Shown: positions 58,312-64,000 of the stretch, piece after piece
Layout: every line of letters starts with the position of its first letter
Position numbering within the stretch: position 1 is the first letter of the stretch
NCBI GenBank assembly: GCA_034336665.1
Contig: CM067588.1
Coordinates: forward strand, 5,210,655-5,274,654
Direction of reading: 5' to 3'
DNA: 64,000 nt
Source: Luscinia megarhynchos
Taxonomy: Eukaryota; Chordata; Aves; Passeriformes; Turdidae
The notes under the pieces: model-generated
What the model saw: the letters and a program-made list of their open reading frames with translations, nothing else
The model's database searches: none
Told to the model about the DNA's origin: nothing
Made by a program: the position numbers and the translations under genes

Positions 58312-60043
58312 TCTGTCACTTCACTCCTATTTCCATTTTCTCCAGCACAAGTTTTCCCTGCAGGGCTGGCTCAGAGCTCCCTCCACCTCTGGGATCCGCT
58401 GCAGGGAAGTTTCCCCTCTGCCCCAGAGGGGCTGGCAGGAGGCAGAGGGAGCCCCAAAGCCCAGGCTGGGGCTGGACCTGCCCCCTCCAGGCTGTGAGTG
58501 TGGCAGGAGCCTCAGCTTGTCCCTCCCAGCTCCCCTGAATCAGGAGCTGCCATAAAGCAGAAGCTTACTGGAAAAAAATTGCAGATTTTCTGCCATTTGT
58601 GAAAATTAACTCCCCTAATTAACTTACACGTATAAACGCACTTAGAATGAAGACATTAAGTTGATTATCTAGAAAATTGCTACCTTGGTACACTCCCTAA
58701 TGCCACCTCTAAATATGCCAAGAATGAAATTGCTCTTGTGGCATTGTTATGTCACTGCAATCGAATGCTCGCTGATGGAAGACACCATTTCCCTTTTTTT
58801 GGCAAAACTTAACCTTTCATTTCAGCCAGTGGCAGCAGCTGAGCCTGCTCCAACCTTTCAGAGCCCATCTCTGAAAATCCCTCCCCAGCTGCCCTTGTCT
58901 GAAGTGAAGCCCCAGGGCTGCAGAGATCAGAGTGGGGTTCCTGTGGAGCTCCCAGGAGACATTTCTGGGGCACATGAAGAGATGCTGGAGGCATTTCAGG
59001 AGTCTGAGGAGCTGCTGCCTCCCCTCCTCGTGCTGGCCTCGCAGTAAAATGGGAATACTTGCAAGGAATAAATGGAATATCTGAGCCAGCAGTTAGGAAT
59101 TCTGCATTCCAGAGCCAGGGTTGAGGTGACACAGGGGACACTTCAGCACCAGCACAGGGCCAGGGACAAACTCCCACCCCCAGCCAGCAAAAATTCCAGG
59201 CACACTTGAAAACCCAGCCCTGAGATATTCATGGTTTGCTGTCTGGAATAAAATTATTGTGGGATGTGCTGATCAGCTTCAGATGGTGCAAGAAAATTTG
59301 TATCTTATGCAAATAGAGCTTTGTGAGAAGAGAGGAATCAAACCTTGCATCATGGACCAAAGGAAAGCAGCACAGAATTCCCCCCAGATCTCCTGGTCAC
59401 ACTTTGCACACTGTGGCTCAAAGGGCAGAGCTGAGCAGAACTCAATTAAACAGAAAGCCAGATTTAGGCTTTAATTTGATCTGTGATTATTGGAGAAGCA
59501 GGGAAGGGGGGGTGTGATAGGCAAGGTCCAGTTCTGATCCTTTTAAAATGAAGCCTTGATTAACAGCACAATTTCTTTTGACTTTAATGAATACAGGGAT
59601 TGCAAACTGTTTACAGAAGGGCTCTAACTTCATTTAACTTTCACTAGAGAATGTCTGTCTGTCCCCATAAAAATAAAAGAACTCCAGACATATCTGATTT
59701 CTGAGCAGAGCTGTCATCACATAAAATGTCATCATGTGGTTCCAGAACAGAATGGATGAGGTTTCTTAATTTATTGGATACTCCAGCCTGTATTAATTGC
59801 TGTCTGTTAAGAATTACAGTATTCCAACCCCTCCATTAGCAAACTTCAAGATGTTTTATTATTATTATTTGGCAATTAGCTGCTGCAATTATCTCTCTAA
59901 ACACTGTTTGAATGGGCTCCCTGTGCTCCTGGTGCTTTTCTCACACCCAGGGAGGCAGAGGGAAGGATCCTTCCCAAAACCTGCCCTGTCTCTCTCTGCT
60001 GGCAGCTGTCCTGTGCCCAGAGGGGTGAATTTCCCTGACGTAG
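58312..60043. other. Unique spacer
   Basis: No gene recognised. 58555-58815 is AT-rich and non-repetitive (aaattaactcccctaattaac; ttaagttgattatc), possibly conserved. Confidence 0.35.
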
Positions 60044-60902
60044 TGTGTTGGGTTGATGTGGCCAGAAATGTGAATTCTGCCCACATCTGCTGCAGCCGCG
60101 TGTGGCAGTGACCCTGATCTCCTGGCACATATTATCTGCTAATGGGCCATTGTTAAACCAGCTGGGACAATCACCTTTATCTTTTCCACAGCCCATCCTC
60201 CCTCCAGGAGATATCTCCTGTTAATGGGCCATTGTTAAAAACTGGGTGTGGCAGTGATCCTTATCTCTATGGGAATATCACCTGTTTATGGGCCATTGTT
60301 AAAAACCAGCTGGGGCAATCATCTTTATCTTTCCCACAGCACATCCTCCCTCCAGGAGATATCTCCTGTTCATGGCCATTGAGTCCCAGTGCATGGTTGA
60401 TAAAATTACATCATCCCACTGGGAGATGCTCCAGCCAGGGGAGGAGCCAAGCCTTTCCTACCCAGATAAAAACTGAGATTTGGAACACCAGAGCAGCCTT
60501 TTCCACTGGATTCCAGAGGAAAGCCAGACCTTCCCACATCATCCCTGGAGCTTCAGAGGAAACTGCACCTTCTACAGGAGCACTGCTCCAGCTGAACCAC
60601 ATCTGCCACTGCAGGAGGATGCAGCCACCATTGAATGGGACTGCTGCCAACACCCTGACTGACTGAGGGGTGTCAGCTTGGATTCTGACTCTGGCAGTGG
60701 TTGGGGATTGTTCTTTGTAATACTGCATTTCTATTTTAATTTTCTTAGCAAAGAACTGTTATTCCTAATTCCCATATCTTTGCCTGAGAGCCCCTTAATT
60801 TCAAAATTACAATAATAACTTGGAGGGAGGGGCTTTACATTCTCCATTTCAAAGAGAAGCTCCTGCCTTTATTGGCAGACACCTGTCCTTCAAACCAGGA
60901 CA
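60044..60902 (-). mobile_element. Solo LTR, ERVL-like family, copy C
   Basis: Same orientation as copy A. It begins (minus strand) TGTCCTGGTTTGAAGG at 60902 and ends near 60044 in ...CAACCCAACACA. It carries only one complete 64-bp VNTR unit (about 60219-60282). No clear target duplication was seen (atccc on the right; gtag on the left). Confidence 0.72.
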
Positions 60903-62635
60903 ATCCCACATTCCATATCCATGTTCCCCACATTCCTCAGCCCCCTGTGCTTCCTCCCCATCCCTTTTCCCCTCCCCTGCCAGCAGAGAAAACCTTCCCC
61001 ATCCCTTCTGCCCCAAGCAGCAGGCACAGAGTTCTGGCCTGTAAATGAGCAGAGCTCAGGGTTTTAACCCTGCTTTTGGAATGCCCACACACCAGAATTG
61101 GGGCTTCTTTGTTATGACAATGCTTCAATGCCTTCATGTGAAGCCCTTGTCTATTTTTTTAAAGTCTTTTTTGTCCTTCTGTCAAGTCAGAGACAGAGTA
61201 AGTTGTTGTTTTTCTGGCTATCAGAGCCTGGTGAAATACTCCTGTTGCCTTAGGGCTGTGGAGTTTTTCACCACAGACAGATCAGACCCGATGTCACAGT
61301 TCTCCAAATGTCAGAAAATTAATTATGGCCTCTTGCCAGCCCTCCCCTCTCCTCCCCAGCCTGCTTATGTCACATTTAGAGACCCAGAGCAGGGAACTCT
61401 CCCATTCTTCATTCCCAGGAAGGAAATCTGTCCCAGGGAGATTTTTGCTGAGAGGGGAATGAGCTGATGCACAGAGGGAAATCTCTCCCTGCTTCACACC
61501 TGGGCTCGGTGTCCTTCTGCTCTCTGTGACTCAGTGTCCCAGACCCACAGTCCTTTAGAACACTTGATGGAATGCTCAGTTTGCAATCTGCCAGCCCTCA
61601 GGATGGGGCAGGGTCCCTGTGCAGCCCTGGCTCTGAGGCTGAGCCTGACCAGCCAGCCCTGAGTTTCACCCTGGCAGTGGAGGGGCTCCTGCTGCTGCCC
61701 AAAACCTGAGAAAAATCAGATTACATGAAGCTCTGTTGCATGAACAGTAGTTTCCCAAGTGATTTTGTCTGTTGGTTCATCTGTACTCAGACAAAGCAGG
61801 AATTCCATGTGAGAAGAGAAGGGAAATGTTTTCATCTCTTTATCTCCCCAGCCTGCTACAGATCCACCCTCACCTCAACACATCCATCCCCAACTATTTA
61901 TCTTTTTTTTTTTTTCCAGTTCTCCACTGGGTGAATTTCCAACTCTGTGTTGTCAATACAGCCCCAAGTGCTGCAGCACATCTGCCTGCTCTCCATATTT
62001 TCAATCCTCCCTGATATTCATTCTTTATCACTAAATATTCTGCTATCAAGACTCCAGCACTCGATCTCACTCCAGGATTTGAGAGTGCTGGTACACAGAG
62101 TTCCTTTGTGTGAGATGGGGCACTTAACCTTTCCAAAGAGAAGAGCTGCTTTTAATCATTCCTTCTGATTTGCACGTACAGAGCACGGAGCCTAAACCCT
62201 ACAAACATCCCAGGCTTTTTGTGGAGTGTTGATTTTGTTGTTTTTCCCCCCTCCTGGAGCTCTGCATTTACAGGCCATTTGTTTCCATTCAAAGTTTGAA
62301 ACTGAGATTTTTTGCTGCAGCTGAGCTGCACCAGCAGAAGTGCTCAATCCATCAGCAGAGCTCTGGAACGTGCTCCAAATTAAATAAATAATGGTAAAGC
62401 CATGGCTCTGGATGGGATGTGTGGAGAGAGGTGGGGGGAGAGCAATTTGTTTAATGGATTTTATTGATTTAGAGATTAAAATACTCTGGGGGTTAGATAC
62501 GGCAAGACCCTGCAAAATCACAATCACTTACAGGGTCTTTGTGGAAATTCAGAAATTAAATGGAGCTCAATCCCAGGCACTGTCAGCTGAAAACACAGAG
62601 GTCCTTGAGGGACCTTTCCAGAGCTTTACAAGCTT
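60903..62635. other. Unique spacer
   Basis: No gene or repeat recognised, apart from a short T-run near 61905. Confidence 0.35.
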
Positions 62636-62709
62636 TCCTGGGAAGTTTTTTCCCCCCTGATATCCAATCTAAACCTCCCCTGGCCCAGCCTGAGTCCTTG
62701 TGCTCTTAC
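62636..62709 (-). mobile_element. CR1 LINE internal remnant, reverse strand
   Basis: gggaagttttttccccc, gatatccaatctaaacctcc and cctggcccagcctgagtcc match the antisense of a CR1 segment a few hundred bases upstream of the 3' end. Confidence 0.65.
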
Positions 62710-63756
62710 CTTGTCACTTGTCCATGGGAAGGGAGCTGCCCCCTGTCCCTCTGCCCCCTTTGACCCCAGGACTGCAGGAATTTGGGCTTGGATGCTGTCC
62801 CTGATCCCTCCTTGTTCCAGAGGAGAGGGTGGGAGGGCTGAAAATTGCCCTGAACACAAGCATCCAAATTTAGCTGTCACAGCCAATGTTTGCTCATCAG
62901 ACCCTCCTGTGCTCCCTTTTTTCCCTCCTGGAAAATGGGGATAATTGCAGCAGCACTGTGACATTTATGGCTGAAAAGCTGTGCACATGTGTAAAATGCA
63001 GAGGAGGGTTATTATGTGTCTTATTTACACAGGAGAGGATTCCCAAAAGAGGGGAAAAAACCTCATGAATGCCTTGCTCGGATTTCTAACGAGCTGATTG
63101 CACTCGGTGCATTCCAAGTGAGTATCAGCAACAGGATGAGATCCAGCAGTAAATACACCCTGCCTGGAAAAGTTCAGAATAAAGGGACCAAAGCAATTGA
63201 TTGATTTCCCTTTTTTTTTCAGAGCTCTTTGCAGCTCCTGCCTCCCTCCTTCATGTGAGATCACAGAGCCCCTTCTCTGCCCTGCAGACAATGGGGTCCT
63301 GGAAGAGACAACTTGGATAAAGAATGAGAGGAAGGCTTGCATCTGTCTTGTTAATGGTGCTGTATTCCCTGTGTGGTCATCAAAAGCTGCCACCACCTGT
63401 TCCCCCCTGCTTTGTTCTCTCCTTTTTGAGCCCAGCACACCCAGCCTCCAGCCACAAGGGCTGAGAAGTCACAGTCACTTTTCTTTAAAAGCAGAGGCTC
63501 CTCAGGGTCTCAGTGGGAAGGGGGATCTCACCTCTGCTATTCAATAATACTCAAATAATACAATCTTAAAGGCATTTAAAATGCTCAAGAAGCCCATCAG
63601 TGGCACAGAATTGCCTCAAACAGCAGCGCAGGAAAAGGAACTGCAAATTCCAGAGAGGGGTCCCATCTCCCGAGCACAGCAGGGCACAAATGGGGACTGT
63701 TCACAGCAGTGCCAGCACAAGGGGATGGCTCAAAGTGCCAGAGAGCAGGAGAGATG
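62710..63756. other. Unique spacer
   Basis: No gene or repeat recognised. Confidence 0.35.
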
Positions 63757-63951
63757 GGGAATTGGGAGGGAATTCCTCCCTGGAGGGTGGGGAGGCCCTG
63801 GCACAGGTTATTCCGTGGGTTCCCATCCCTGGCAGTGCCCAAGGCCAGGCTGGACAGGGCTTGGAGCAGCCTGGGGCAGTGGAAGGGTCCCTGCCATGGC
63901 AGGGGTGGCACTGGAGGAGATTTAAGCTCCTTCCCATCCCAACCATTCTGG
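63757..63951 (+). mobile_element. CR1 LINE 3' end
   Basis: ggaattcctccctggagggt, gttcccatccctggcagtgc, ccaaggccaggctggacagg, gggtccctgccatggcaggg and agctccttcccatcccaacc followed by attctggg is the CR1 terminus. Confidence 0.88.
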
Positions 63952-64000
63952 GCTTTGATAATCTCTGATTTTTTTTGTCCTATTGCAGTATTTTGCAAGA

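Overview
The window looks like intergenic or deep-intronic DNA from a bird, most likely a passerine. The evidence is about twelve truncated CR1 LINE fragments in both orientations, several solo LTRs of avian endogenous-retrovirus type (three of them flanked by 6-bp target duplications, as in class II/ERVK insertions), no Alu/L1-like mammalian repeats, and an extraordinary load of GC-rich minisatellites. I found no protein-coding exon, tRNA, rRNA, snRNA or CRISPR array that I can defend. Most long open frames are translations of tandem arrays, often open in two or three frames at once. Species, chromosome and neighbouring genes cannot be read from the sequence.

Layout. 0-9.5 kb: an LTR-like fragment at the left edge, whose sister copy lies at 9.27-9.47 kb; a 10-bp array; a degraded LTR with TATA box and poly(A) signal near 2.1-2.6 kb; arrays at 4.2, 6.8 and 7.6 kb; a CR1; and a 430-bp CTTT tract. 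9.5-19.5 kb: AT-rich unique DNA, a CR1, the first ERVK-like solo LTR (11.66-12.20 kb), a 1-kb array of 10-bp units (14.46-15.51 kb), and a GGGGAT array abutting a CpG-rich patch (18.2-19.5 kb). 19.5-30 kb: a short reverse-strand LTR, unique DNA with one 270-codon open frame, and a run of arrays (24.0-24.9, 25.5-26.2, 27.7-28.6, 29.0-30.0 kb). One of these arrays has been split by an ERVK-like solo LTR. A CpG-rich 600-bp patch sits between two of them. 30-42.7 kb: mostly unique AT-rich DNA with possible conserved non-coding segments, two arrays (34.4 and 37.95 kb), a CCAAT/TATA cassette at 36.9 kb, and the first ERVL-like LTR (40.17-41.08 kb). 42.7-64 kb: arrays at 42.7, 44.3, 48.0, 50.05, 51.96 and 54.3 kb, the other ERVL-like LTRs (45.4-46.5 and 60.0-60.9 kb), the third ERVK-like LTR with a hugely expanded pyrimidine tract (52.93-53.81 kb), and several CR1 fragments.

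The biology visible here is repeat biology. By my hand-drawn boundaries about 10-11 kb (roughly one sixth) is tandem repeat. Several arrays arose inside, or directly beside, transposable elements: a GGGAT-type array inside a CR1 3' end, a CTCTT tract inside one of three sister LTRs, and a 64-bp VNTR inside the ERVL-like LTR with 2, 5 and 1 units in its three copies. Two short CpG-rich patches and a handful of AT-rich, TAATTA-dense segments are the only places where regulatory function or an unrecognised transcript seems plausible. I did not find a new gene system; the findings are about repeat origin, nesting and possible regulatory DNA.
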